The notes under the pieces are model-generated. The model did no database searches and was not told where the DNA came from. It saw only the letters and a list, made by a program, of their open reading frames with translations. The position numbers were made by a program, and so were the translations under genes. A stretch of 64,000 bases of DNA from Macrostomum hystrix (lineage: Eukaryota; Platyhelminthes; Macrostomidae), in the NCBI GenBank assembly GCA_950097015.1, contig CATNEN010000012.1:923501-987500 (forward strand), given 5' to 3'. Of this stretch, positions 36,035 through 48,200 are shown one piece after another (the stretch's first letter is position 1; the number at the start of each line of letters is the position of its first letter).

Positions 36035-36515
36035 GGGATAATACAGATAGGATGAGAGAGGAGAGGTGGGGATGAGACCTATGGGATGAGAGAGGAGAGG
36101 TGGGGATGAGACCTATGGGATGAGAGAGGAGAGCTGGGGATGAGACCTATGGGATGAGAGAGGAGAGCTGGGGATGAGACCTATGGGATGAGAGAGGAGA
36201 GCTGGGGATGAGACCTATGGGATGAGAGAGGAGAACTGGGGATGAGACCTATGGGATGAGAGAGGAGAGCTGGGGATGAGACCTATGGGATGAGAGAGGA
36301 GAGCTGGGGATGAGACCTATGGGATGAGAGAGGAGAGCTGGGGATGAGACCTATGGGATGAGAGAGGAGAGCTGGGGATGAGACCTATGGGATGAGAGAG
36401 GAGAGCTGGGGATGAGACCTATGGGATGAGAGAGGAGAGCTGGGGATGAGACCTATGGGATGAGAGAGGAGAGCTGGGGATGAGACCTATGGGATGAGAG
36501 AGGAGAGCTGGGGAT
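36035..36515 (+). repeat. 34-bp minisatellite
   Basis: About 14 near-identical copies of GATGAGACCTATGGGATGAG plus AGAGGAGAGCTGGG. It starts where SINE B fades out. Confidence 0.93.
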
Positions 36516-37113
36516 AGATTCTGCTACTCGATCTGTTGAAAAGTAAGTCGAGACGAGACTTCGAATGAGTACAATAGAATTGAAATATCTTTTTAATTAA
36601 ATGTTGACTTCCATTCTCGCAGCTTTGCCAAGCTCTGAGTATATTTTCTAGTATTACTGTCAATCTTTAATTTGTCCCTTAATGGCACATTCAAAGCTTC
36701 TAGATGGCCGGATATGAAGGCCATCTGAAATTCCTTTTTGAATTGAACACAAAAGCGAATCGCAAACATTCCTTAAACTAATAGAGCCAACAGAAAATTA
36801 TTGTCAAATGAGCGCAATAAATGCTGTACAACACTCACAGTTTAGGGCTTAACAAAAGATTAGTCTACAAATTGAGTCAGACAGCTTAGGTCTAAATAAT
36901 GGCAATCAAAATGTAGGTAAAAAAGACAAAGAAAGAGAGAACACGATGGGCTATCTGCATGCTTTTTAGTTCGGGGAAACGGCGCCAAAGGTTGCAAATA
37001 GGACAGCTCTACGGCTTTTGGTAATAAACTATTTTAGAATCTAAAAAGAAATAAGAGTTTTAGATTCAGATAGCTGCAATTTGTTACAGCAAATAACGCT
37101 GCTGATTGACCTG

Positions 37114-37238
37114 TCAGATGGAGTCCGTTGCGTTTTGTCTCCTGCTGCTGGTCAAACTGCACTCCAGACTCTGCAGCCTCTGCAGAATCTCCATCATCTG
37201 CTGCTGATTGATGGGGTCCGAAGACGGAGTTTGCGCCA

Positions 37239-37269
<31 letters not shown>

Positions 37270-37498
37270 GCTTTCCACTTGGGCCATCAGTTGCTTCTTC
37301 TCTTGCTCATTGTACCGCAATCTTGCCTCTGTGGCCTGAAGCTGACGCTTAGTTTCAGCGAGTTCTCGCTGCAACTTCTGCAACTCCGTCTCCGTGCTGA
37401 CTGGACTTGCCTGCTGATGCTGCTGCTGTTGCTGCTGCTGCAGCTGTTGCTGACTGCTGCGATGGTACTGCTGCAGCTGAGATGGACCCTGCGTGGCT
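37114..37498 (-). CDS. SYNGAP1-like: RasGAP last exon: C-terminal coiled coil
   Basis: The acceptor is TTTTTTTACTTCAG, phase 2. It encodes a Gln-rich lead, the coiled coil [17 protein letters not shown] and [19 protein letters not shown], a second Gln run and a stop (TGA) at 37114. Vertebrate SynGAP and DAB2IP also end in a coiled coil that drives self-association. Confidence 0.88.
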
Positions 37499-40400
37499 CT
37501 GAAGTAAAAAAACAACTCACTGTCTACTCAGACTACTCACTGTATGCTCAAACTGCTCACTGTGTGCTCAAACTGCTCACTGTGTGCTCAAACTACTCAC
37601 TGTGTACTCAGACTACTTACTGTCTGCTCAAACTACTCCACTGTCTACCCAGACACTCCACTGTCTACCCAGACACTCCACTGCCTACTCAGACACTCCA
37701 CTGTCTACCCAGACACTCCACTGTCTACCCAGACACTCCACTGTCTACCCAGACACTCCACTGTCTACCCAGACACTCCACTGCCTACACAGACACTGCA
37801 CTGCCTACTCAGACACTCCACTGTCTACCCAGACACTCCACTGCCTACCCAGACACTCCACTGTCTGCTCAGATTCCCCGCGCACGGCATGCTTACCTGA
37901 GCCCCATCCGAACACGCTGCTGCTGCTGCTGCTGCTGCTGTTGCATCATTAACGAGTCGTCGCTGCCTGCGCCACCGCCGACACGGCCGCCAAATAATAG
38001 CACGGCTCCGGGTTCCAGCGACCGAGTCTTCTGTCGCATCGCCTCAGTGTCCATCGCTGTCCAGTCGATAGGAGACGACGCCGCCTGCGATGCCTGCGAT
38101 GCAACCTCCCGTCTCGTCGGCGGCAGCTGACGCTGCGGCGGCCGACCCATCGACGACGCCTCAGAGCTGGCCATCTCGGACGAGGATCCGCCGCCGCCGC
38201 CGGCGTCACTGTTGCGTTGCCTCGGCGGACTGTCGAGCGGATCTTCGTCCTCTCCGTCCGCCTCGCCGCCCTCGTAGTCGTCGTCACCCAGACTGTTGCG
38301 AATGTTGTCGGAGCTGCCCGAGCTCATACGCGACTGGGAGTAAAGCGGCGGCAGGCAGCCACCCTTCTGGTACGTGGGGTTGAAAAACTGCACAGGAGAG
38401 GCCGCCGTGAAGCTCTGGTAGCCGCTGCTGCCTGTGGTGGAGGCCGCTGCGCCGGCGGTCACTGAGGTGCCGCCGGGCCCGCAGACGCCGCCGACGCCGC
38501 CGCCAACGGTGCCGCCGCTGCTGATATTTGTGTTGACGCTGCTCGCTATTCCTGCCACTGCTGAGCCACCCGAAGTTAACGCGGCTGCGGCTGCGAAAGT
38601 GTTGGCCTCTTCAAGCATCTTCTTCCAGTCTTCCTGGATGCTCACCTGTTGCCTCACCTGCTGATAGCTAGAAGGAGCCGGATAATGGTGCTGGTGCTGA
38701 TATTGCTGCTGGAAAGTGAGCGGATTGTCCGGGGGCCACTTTGGTGGCTGCTGCTGAGACTGCGGCGGCGGTGAGGGCTCCGCAACATTGCTGTACACCC
38801 AATCATCGTCTTGAACTACTGCAGCAACAGAGGCGGCGGTGGAAGCAGCGGAGGAGGCTATGGCAGCGGTGCCCGGAGTGGCATAGCCGCCGTGCCTGAG
38901 ACAATGCGACAGAGCCGTCAAGTGACCCGACAGAGCGGCCAGGCACGGCTCCTGCTGCTGCTGCTGCTGCTGGTCGGCGCAAACGGTGCTAAGCAGCAGG
39001 TGCAGCTGCGCCAGCTCGCAGCCCAGGTCGATGCCAGGCGGAGCCTCGGGCTGCTGGCTGGGCTTGGACGCCGCCTTCAGGAACAGCCGCATCTCGGTGG
39101 AGCGCTCTTCAAGGAAGCGATTCATGAACTGCATGTAGGCCTCCTTGGAGCCGTACAGGGCGCCGTTGGCCAGGTTCTGCACAGTCTTGGCTATGAGCGT
39201 CAGGGAGCGGGCAGCCCGCTGACTGGGCAGCTCTTGTGTCAGGTTGAACAGCGTGGGGCCCAGGATTGCCGGGCAGATGAAGCGCAGGAAGAGGCTGGCG
39301 CTCACCAGGGTGTCTCCCAGCTCCTGACGGCGCGACTCGGCGAGGCGCTGGCGAATCAGAGCGAAGAGGCGGCCGATTTCAGGCGGCACGGCTGACGCGG
39401 AGAGCTGCAGTCGAATCCAGAACAGGTCCACGAACTCGCGAAGTCGGCGCTGATTGCCAGCCAGAGTGTCGGCGGATTCAACCCGCTGCGGATCCACCTC
39501 GCACTGCGGGTCGTCGCGGAGCAGGATGCTGAGCGGCTCGGACAGGACCCGGCGCAGGTAGTCGCTGCCGACCAGTTTCAGGAAGAATTCCACGGCTTTG
39601 GTTGCTATGCTGTTGCCGCGGAACACCAGCAGATCGTTGGCCGACACCGCCAACTCCTGCATCACAAGGCCGGCCAGCAGCTCCTGGGCGCGGCCGTCGG
39701 CGTGCGCCACAGAGACGAGGCGCGCGGCCAGCTCCTCCTTGTCCCGGAGGCTGAGGCGCGGCTCCAAGGCTGCCACCAGCTGCTCGGCCTGCTGCATGAG
39801 GCAGCGGTGGAAGCCGCGGTAGCACTGCAGCGGCAGCACGTCGATGCTATTGTAGTGCGATCTGAGCCGGATGCATGGCAACTGTTGCTGGGTGAGCTGT
39901 TGCTGCTGCTGTTGCTGCTGTTGCTGAGGCGTTGCGATGGTGTGCCACTGCTCAAGCGCCGAGCCGATGTCGTGCACCGGCAGGCGCACCTCGCCAATCA
40001 ATTGATTCTTGTCTTTTTTCTTCTTTTTGTCTGCCTCGCGAAACAATTTCACGGTGACCAAAGCAATGTCCTGCAGGTTGCTGCAACAAAAATTTCATTG
40101 TAAAGAATCTTCCCAAATGCACTTTTCCAAATTTCAGAATGTTCCCAATTAAAAAATCATTCCAATTTCAGAATCTTCCCAATATCAGAATCTTCCCAAT
40201 TCCAGAATCTTCCCAATTTCAAAATCTACCCCGATTTCAGAATCTTCCCAATTTCAGAATCTTCCCAATTTCAAAATCTTCCCAACTTCAAAATCTTCCC
40301 AATTTCAAAATCTTCCCAACTTCAAAATCTTCCCAATTTCAGAATCTTCCCAACTTCAAAATCTTCCCAATTTCAGAATCTTACCAACTTCAAAATCTTC

Positions 40401-43400
40401 CCAATTTCAAAATCTTCCCAATTTCAGAATCTTCCCAATTTCAGAATCTTCCCAACTTCAAAATCTTCCCAACTTCAAAATCTTCCCAATTTCAGAATCT
40501 TCCCAACTTCAAAATCTTCCCAATTTCAAAATCTTCCCAATTTCAGAATCTTCCCCATTTCAAAATCTTTGCCGATTTCTCACCTGAACTCAAACGGCTC
40601 GCCCCAGAAGGGGTCAGAATCAGGAGTTTTTTCCTTTGTAGTTGTCCTGGCGTACAGGATGTGATCCAGGCAGATCTCGCAAAAGTACTTCTTCTTTGGC
40701 GGCAGTCTCTTGGCCTCGAAGATCCACAGTTTGAGTGAGTTGTCGCGATGGCGCAGATTCTCCAGGTCTGGTCGGTTCACCTTCTTCAAGCTGTGGGATT
40801 TCGGGCGGTGAAATGCGGTATTTAGTGCTGATAATCGAATATACGAGATAATTGTCTGCGCGATACACAGGTCCCATCTCCAGATCTCCCATCTCCCATG
40901 AGATCTTCGAATTGAGAGATGAGATCTTCGAATTGAGAGATGAGATCTTCGAATTGAGAGATGAGATCTTCGAATTGAGAGATGAGATCTTCGAATTGAG
41001 AGATGAGATCTTCGAATTGAGAGATGAGATCTTCGAATTGAGACATGAGATCTTCGAATTGAGACATGAGATCTTCGAATTGAGAGATGAGATCTTCGAA
41101 TTGAGACATGAGATCTTCGAATTGAGAGATGAGATCTTCGAATTGAGAGATGAGATCTTCGAATTGAGAGATGAGATCTTCGAATTGAGACATGAGATCT
41201 TCGAATTGAGACATGAGATCTTCGAATTGAGACATGAGATCTTCGAATTGAGACATGAGATCTTCGAATTGAGACATGAGATCTTCGAATTGTGACATGA
41301 GATCTTCGAATTGAGACATGAGATCTTCGAATTGAGACATGAGATCTTCGAATTGAGACATGAGATCTTCGAATTGAGACATGAGATCTTCGAATTGTGA
41401 CATGAGATCTTCGAATTGAGACATGAGATCTTCGAATTGAGACATGAGATCTTCGAATTGAGACATGAGATCTTCGAATTGAGAGATGAGATCTTCGAAT
41501 TGAGACATGAGATCTTCGAATTGAGACATGAGATCTTCGAATTGAGAGATGAGATCTTCGAATTGAGAGATGAGATCTTCGAATTGAGACATGAGATCTT
41601 CAAATTGAGAGATGAGATCTTCGAATTGAGAGATGAGATCTTCGAATTGAGACATGAGATCTTCGAATTGAGACATGAGATCTTCGAATTGAGAGATGAG
41701 ATCTTCGAATTGAGAGATGAGATCTTCGAATTGAGACATGAGATCTTCGAATTGAGACATGAGATCTTCGAATTGAGAGATGAGATCTTCGAATTGAGAG
41801 ATGAGATCTTCGAATTGAGACATGAGATCTTCGAATTGAGAGATGAGATCTTCGAATTGAGAGATGAGATCTTCGAATTGAGACATGAGATCTTCGAATT
41901 GAGACATGAGATCTTCGAATTGAGAGATGAGATCTTCGAATTGAGACATGAGATCTTCGAATTGAGACATGAGATCTTCGAATTGAGAGATGAGATCTTC
42001 GAATTGAGAGATGAGATCTTCGAATTGAGACATGAGATCTTCGAATTGAGACATGAGATCTTCGAATTGAGAGATGAGATCTTCGAATTGAGACATGAGA
42101 TCTTCGAATTGAGAGATGAGATCTTCGAATTGAGACATGAGATCTTCGAATTGAGAGATGAGATCTTCGAATTGAGACATGAGATCTTCGAATTGTGACA
42201 TGAGATCTTCGAATTGAGACATGAGATCTTCGAATTGAGACATGAGATCTTCGAATTGAGAGATGAGATCTTCGAATTGAGAGATGAGATCTTCGAATTG
42301 AGAGATGAGATCTTCGAATTGAGAGATGAGATCTTCGAATTGAGACATGAGATCTTCGAATTGAGAGATGAGATCTTCGAATTGAGACATGAGATCTTCG
42401 AATTGAGAGATGAGATCTTCGAATTGAGAGATGAGATCTTCGAATTGAGACATGAGATCTTCGAATTGAGAGATGAGATCTTCGAATTGAGACATGAGAT
42501 CTTCGAATTGAGACATGAGATCTTCGAATTGAGACATGAGATCTTCGAATTGAGACATGAGATAATTATGTAATGAGATAATGTCTGCATATTTGAAAGG
42601 AGGAAATGGTCAAGAAATATACAGTCGCACATCAGTGATCCGGTCCAAATTTTGCTAGAGCAGCCGCCGCCACCGCCGCCGTTGGTTGCCATGGCTTAGT
42701 GCAAATTTAAACTTTCGCACAGAAAGCAAGGCCGCCACAGAGTGAAATCTAGCTCAGCATTTTCGGTGTCAACTGACTCCTCTTGCCTGTTGTTCTATCG
42801 TTCGATTTGCTCAGCTTATTGACTAAATTTCAGGCGATAGTAAATCTAAAGAACACCAACTGGTCTTTCTTTAGGAAACTCTTTTAGCCGAGCCTGTCTC
42901 CTGCTCTCTTGACTCTGTAAGTGTTGGCTGTGGTCTACGCTAAGTCCAGATATGCTGCTGTGCTAGCCCCTTCAATACGGTTGCCAGAAGCCACCTTTCC
43001 TGACTGACTGCAGGGCGACTATCCGAGTGGGTCAGAGAGGGAAGAGAGGAGAAAGAGAGGGTATGGCTTAGAGAGAGGAGGAGGGGTGGGTGGCACCCGC
43101 CAGCCAGTGCGGTTGGTGCCAATGTACTTTAACTAGAAATATGCAAACAGATTCTAATACACAGAAATGTGCAGCCTGACCTCACTCGAACCAACCAACC
43201 CCACCAAAGCACAGAGGAAGCCCAATGGCTTTCTGCCCCCCATCCGACCAGGAAACAATTTATGCAGTGAAATTCCCCCCTCCAGAAGGACTATACACGC
43301 GACAGTCTGTGTCTGTCTCCCAGTTCAGCCCAAACCAGTCACTTTCTCTCATTCTCTCTCCATCTTACCTTCCCGACGCAACAGGTGTTGGTCTGTAACT

Positions 43401-45198
43401 TTTATAACATTCAAACATGGCTGTGCAGATAATTTCTCGTGTACTTTACACAAAAATTACAGCCGTTTAGAAATGATGCCGTCTTTTTCTAAAACTTACC
43501 CGTTAGAAAATTGCTGCTGCTGTTGCTGAGGTAGCGGCGCAATCAGAGACTCGTGAGAAAGGGCAGTCCGCATCGGCGCTCCACTGAAAATTTGTCAGTC
43601 AATGAGTATATGCTGCCAATTAGACAGAAACATGTAAATCTACTATTTTCAGATTCAAGTCTACAGATTCTAGGACCCAGTCTACAGATTCTAGGACCCA
43701 GTCTACAGATTCTAAGACCCAGTATACAGATTAGTTCTCATAGCTGAATCTCAAGCTGCTATTTTACTGTTCTGTGTCACTCAATAGGTCACTCCACAAT
43801 AGTCAGACTCTTCAATGCTAGACGAACCGAAAGCAGTCGCAAATAAGCTGCAATTTTTACTGTACCAAAAGCAACGAGAGTTTTTCGAGTCTCCATATTG
43901 TTCTCTCGCCTTTCCCATGGCTGTGAGGCACGCTGAGATTTTATTTCCCACCCAACCTTCCAGTTGCAAATTATTTGGCATTGGACAGTAGAGAGGCTAG
44001 CACACTTCAAACAATACCATGCTTTACCTGCGAAATAGCGTTCAGATCTACTTTAAGTAGACTAGCTTGATTATCATGCCTTTGTGACACTCTCTTGTGT
44101 ATGCGTCATTGGGTGGTGTAGCAAGGGGTTTGTAGCAGAGAAGACAGAGGGGAGAAAAATGACAGACAGGAAATAGAGGGCGGGTGAGACAGGGTAGAGA
44201 GCGGATGTTACAGGGTAGAGAGCGGATGTTACAGGGTAGAGAGTGGATGTTACACAGGGTAGAGAGCGGAGAAGACAGGGTAGAGAGCGGAGAAGACGGG
44301 GTAGAGAGTGGAGAAAACAGGGTAGAGAGCGGAGAAGACGGGGTAGAGAGTGGAGAAGACGGGGTAGAGAGTGGAGAAGACAGGGTAGAGAGCGGAGAAG
44401 ACAGGGTAGAGAGCGGAGAAGACGGGGTAGAGAGTGGAGAAGACGGGGTAGAGAGTGGAGAAGACGGGGTAGAGAGCGGAGAAGACAGGGTAGAGAGCGG
44501 AGAAGACAGGGTAGAGAGCGGAGAAGACGGGGTAGAGAGCGGAGAAGACGGGGTAGAGAGCGGAGAAGACAGGGTAGAGAGGGGAGAAGACAGGGTAGAG
44601 AGCGGAGAAGACGGGGTAGAGAGCGGAGAAGACGGGGTAGAGAGCGGAGAAGACGGGGTAGAGAGCGGAGAAGACGGGGTAGAGAGTGGAGAAGACAGGG
44701 TAGAGAGCGGAGAAGACGGGGTAGAGAGCGGAGAAGACGGGGTAGAGAGCGGAGAAGACGGGGTAGAGAGCGGAGAAGACGAGGTAGAGAGCGGAGAAGA
44801 CAGGGTAGAGCGGAGAAGAAGAGGCAGGCAGGTAGCGGCACTCACAAGTCAGGCACAGGAAGGTAGTTGGGCCTGTACGAGTGTGCCTCAGCGGTGCCGG
44901 GTTCGATGCGGAAGCTGCCTCCGACGCCGCCAGCACCGATGGGCAGGCAGCTGCTGGCGACCCGATCTGAAGCTGACGAAGCCGGCGACACGCCACCACC
45001 GCCGAGGCGATGCCGATGGCGCAACGCTGGCTCCTGGCTTTGCTGCTGCTGCTGCATCGGTGGCGGAGGAAGATCAAAGGGACATCCGCCGTGACACCTG
45101 ACTGAAGTAGCAGCCGAGGACAGTTGTTGCTGCTGCAGAGGAGCCGGCGGATGCTGCGGAAGAACTGGACCGGAGCTGACTGACCGAGGAAACTGGCC

Positions 45199-45244
<46 letters not shown>

Positions 45245-48200
45245 TTGTTGCAGTTGTTCCAGTCATAGTTGCTAATTTTAGTTTTTTGTTAGGTGAAGGG
45301 GCAAGCATCAAACGGTTGGATTAATTAGCGTGCGAACATTAAAAGTGCACTCAAATATTTTTGGTCAGGTCATGCGTAGCAACCAGTTAAGTATCATGCA
45401 GCTCAATACACACAGGCTAATTTCATATATCTGAGAATGACTTGAGTAGTCTACAAGGACTCACTGCAGTTGCTGCGGTTGATTTTGTCTTTGCAAATTG
45501 TACAACTGGCTACGACTGTCACTGGCCATTGCACTTTGAGTCATGGCCAGACTCGGCGGCTGCTGCTGCTGCTGCTGCATTAGCATCTGTTGCATCAGTA
45601 TCTGCTCTTGTTGTCGTTGTTGAAATGGATCCAAATGCTGCTGCTGCTGCTGCTGCTGTTGCTGCCTTTGCGATTTACCCTTTTTATCGAGCTTTGTTGC
45701 ACTCTTTGTTCTTTTGATGCCGATGCCACGAAACAGGCTCTGCGGTGGCACATTGGGATAATTGCTAAATTTAATCCCCACTGACATTCGCTTACTTTCC
45801 TGGCTAAAGGGTTGCCTTACCTTAATCTTGCTGGTCGCAGGCTTGTCAACACCGACTGCGCCGCCTGAGGAAGCCGCTGATGCCATCAGCTGCTGTTGGC
45901 TTTGCTGCTGCTGCGGCTGCTGCTGCTGATGCACACTGTTTCTGCGCCAGCTCGGGTCGAAGTGAGCGCTTAGGCCACCATTTGAGTCCAAAGAGGTGTC
46001 TGCGAAAGCAGGTCAATGCAGTGCGGTAGTGAATCGTCAGTTTGGTGCGCGTGGAGAGCAAGTTTAAAACCAGTAGATGCTCAAAACATGAGTACAGTGA
46101 GAATCAGTTGCAGAAGAGTGGACAATCCCGAGCAGTAGAGTGGAGAATCCCAAGCAGTAGAATGGAGAATCCCAAGAAGTAGAGTGGAGAATCCCAAGCA
46201 GTAGAGTGGAGAATCCCAAGCAGTAGAGTGGAGAATCCCAAGCAGTAGAGTGGAGAATCCCAAGCAGTAGAGTGGAGAATCCCAAGCAGTAGAGTGGAGA
46301 ATTAATCCCTAGCAGTAGAGTGGAGAATCCCAAGGAGTAGAGTGAAGAATCCCTAGCAGTAGAGTGGAGAATCCCAAGCAGTAGAGTGGAGAATCCCAAG
46401 CAGTAGAGTGGAGAATTAATCCCTAGCAGTAGAGTGGAGAATCCCAAGGAGTAGAGTGAAGAATCTCTAGCAGTAGATTGGAGAATCCTAAGGTGTAGAG
46501 TGGAGAATCCCAAGGAGTAGAATGGAGAATCCCTAGCAGTAGAGTGGAGAATCCCAAGGAGTAGAGTGAAGAATCTCTAGCAGTAGAGTGGAGAATCCCT
46601 AGCAGTAAAGTGGAGAATCCCTAGCAGTAGAGTGGAGAATCCCTAGCAGTAGACTGGAGAATCCCTAGCAGTAGACTGGAGAATCCCTAGCAGTAGACTG
46701 GAGAATCCCAGCCGTAAAGTGGACTATCGCATGGTCTGCAATCGGTTCTCACCGGCCTTACCTGGCATCAGGCAGGTATAGGATAGATTTAGCTTCACAG
46801 CTTCACTTTGATGCAGCATGCCCAGCTCACGAATATGGCCACTATTTCATTTAGAAGTGAGGAACTGTAACTGCAATGGTCTCTCTCCCCACCGTAGCCA
46901 TTTTATATTATCTGCGGGGTCCAACTGAACTGGGCCAACCAAATCCTGAGGGGGTACACGCGCGCCAATGATTGAAATAAATGCCGAGACTTGACTGTGT
47001 GGGGATTCAATCAGCTATCGGACACGCGGGCTAGCTGTGGGAGATGGGTGGCTTGGGGGGATGAGGAAATTCTTTAGCCCTGTTCCCCCTGACCATGGCT
47101 TCACCTTCATCACCTCCAGCCCTATCTGTGATCCCTTCATGCGCACTATAGAATCCCATCTGATTAGTGGAAACTGTTTTGGGGAAACTTCTCTCAGTGT
47201 ATCTCTCTTATCCAGCCAGCCCAGTTGACTTAGACTTTCCAGAAATATATCATTTTCAGCTCTAACTTGGACTGCTGAATGATTTATGATTTGCCTAACC
47301 TGGTGCGAAGATAATGTTAGCCGTAGCATAATTAGCTGATGCACTCACTACCTTTGGCCTTCTGCATCTAGTTAGTGGGGTGGGGGTTTGGTCCTAGGTG
47401 CGCCGACCCTCTTGGATGCACTTATGATCATATCTGTCATGAAAAATTTGGTCTGCAAGTGTGCGGGCAGTCACAGAGTAATGGGATAGAGACACAGAGA
47501 GACAGAAAGAGAGACAGAGAGACAGAGAGAGAGACAGAGACAGAAAGAGAGACAAAGAGACAGAGAGACAGAGAGACAGAGAGACAGAGAGACAGAGAGA
47601 CAGAGAGAAAGAGAGACAGAGAGACAGAGAGACAGAGAGACAGAGAGACAGAGAGACAGAGAGACAGAGAGACAGAGAGACAGAGAGACAGAGAGACAGA
47701 AAGAGAGACAGAGAGACAGAGAGACAGAGAGACAGAGAGACAGAGAGACAGAGAGACAGAGAGACAGAAAGAGAGGCAGAGAGACAGAGAGACAGAAAGA
47801 GAGACAGAGAGACAGGGAGACAGAAAGACAGAGAGACAGAGAGACAGAGAGACAGAGAGACAGAGAGACAGGGAGACAGAAAGACAGAGAGACAGAGAGA
47901 CAGAGAGACAGAGAGACAGAGAGACAGAGAGACAGAGAGACAGAGAGACAGAAAGAGAGACAGAGAGACAGGGAGACAGAGAGACAGAAAGAGAGACAGA
48001 GAGACAGGGAGACAGAGAGACAGAAAGAGAGACAGAGAGACAGAGAGACAGAGAGACAGAGAGACAGAAAGAGAGACAGAGAGACAGGGAGACAGAAAGA
48101 CAGAGAGACAGAGAGACAGAGAGACAGAGAGACAGAGAGACAGGGAGACAGAAAGACAGAGAGACAGAGAGACAGAGAGACAGAGAGACAGAGAGACAGA

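Noticed and set aside
38811-39395. Plus-strand frames opposite the RasGAP GAP domain
   Set aside because: They are shadows of the minus-strand exon 37897-40080.
40620-42692. 690-residue minus-strand open frame
   Set aside because: It runs through the 21-bp array and crosses the C2 exon in the wrong frame. It is open only because the period is seven codons.
44048-44845. Pro/Ser/Leu and Gly/Glu repeat proteins on both strands
   Set aside because: They are translations of the 21-bp intronic array next to RasGAP exon 3.
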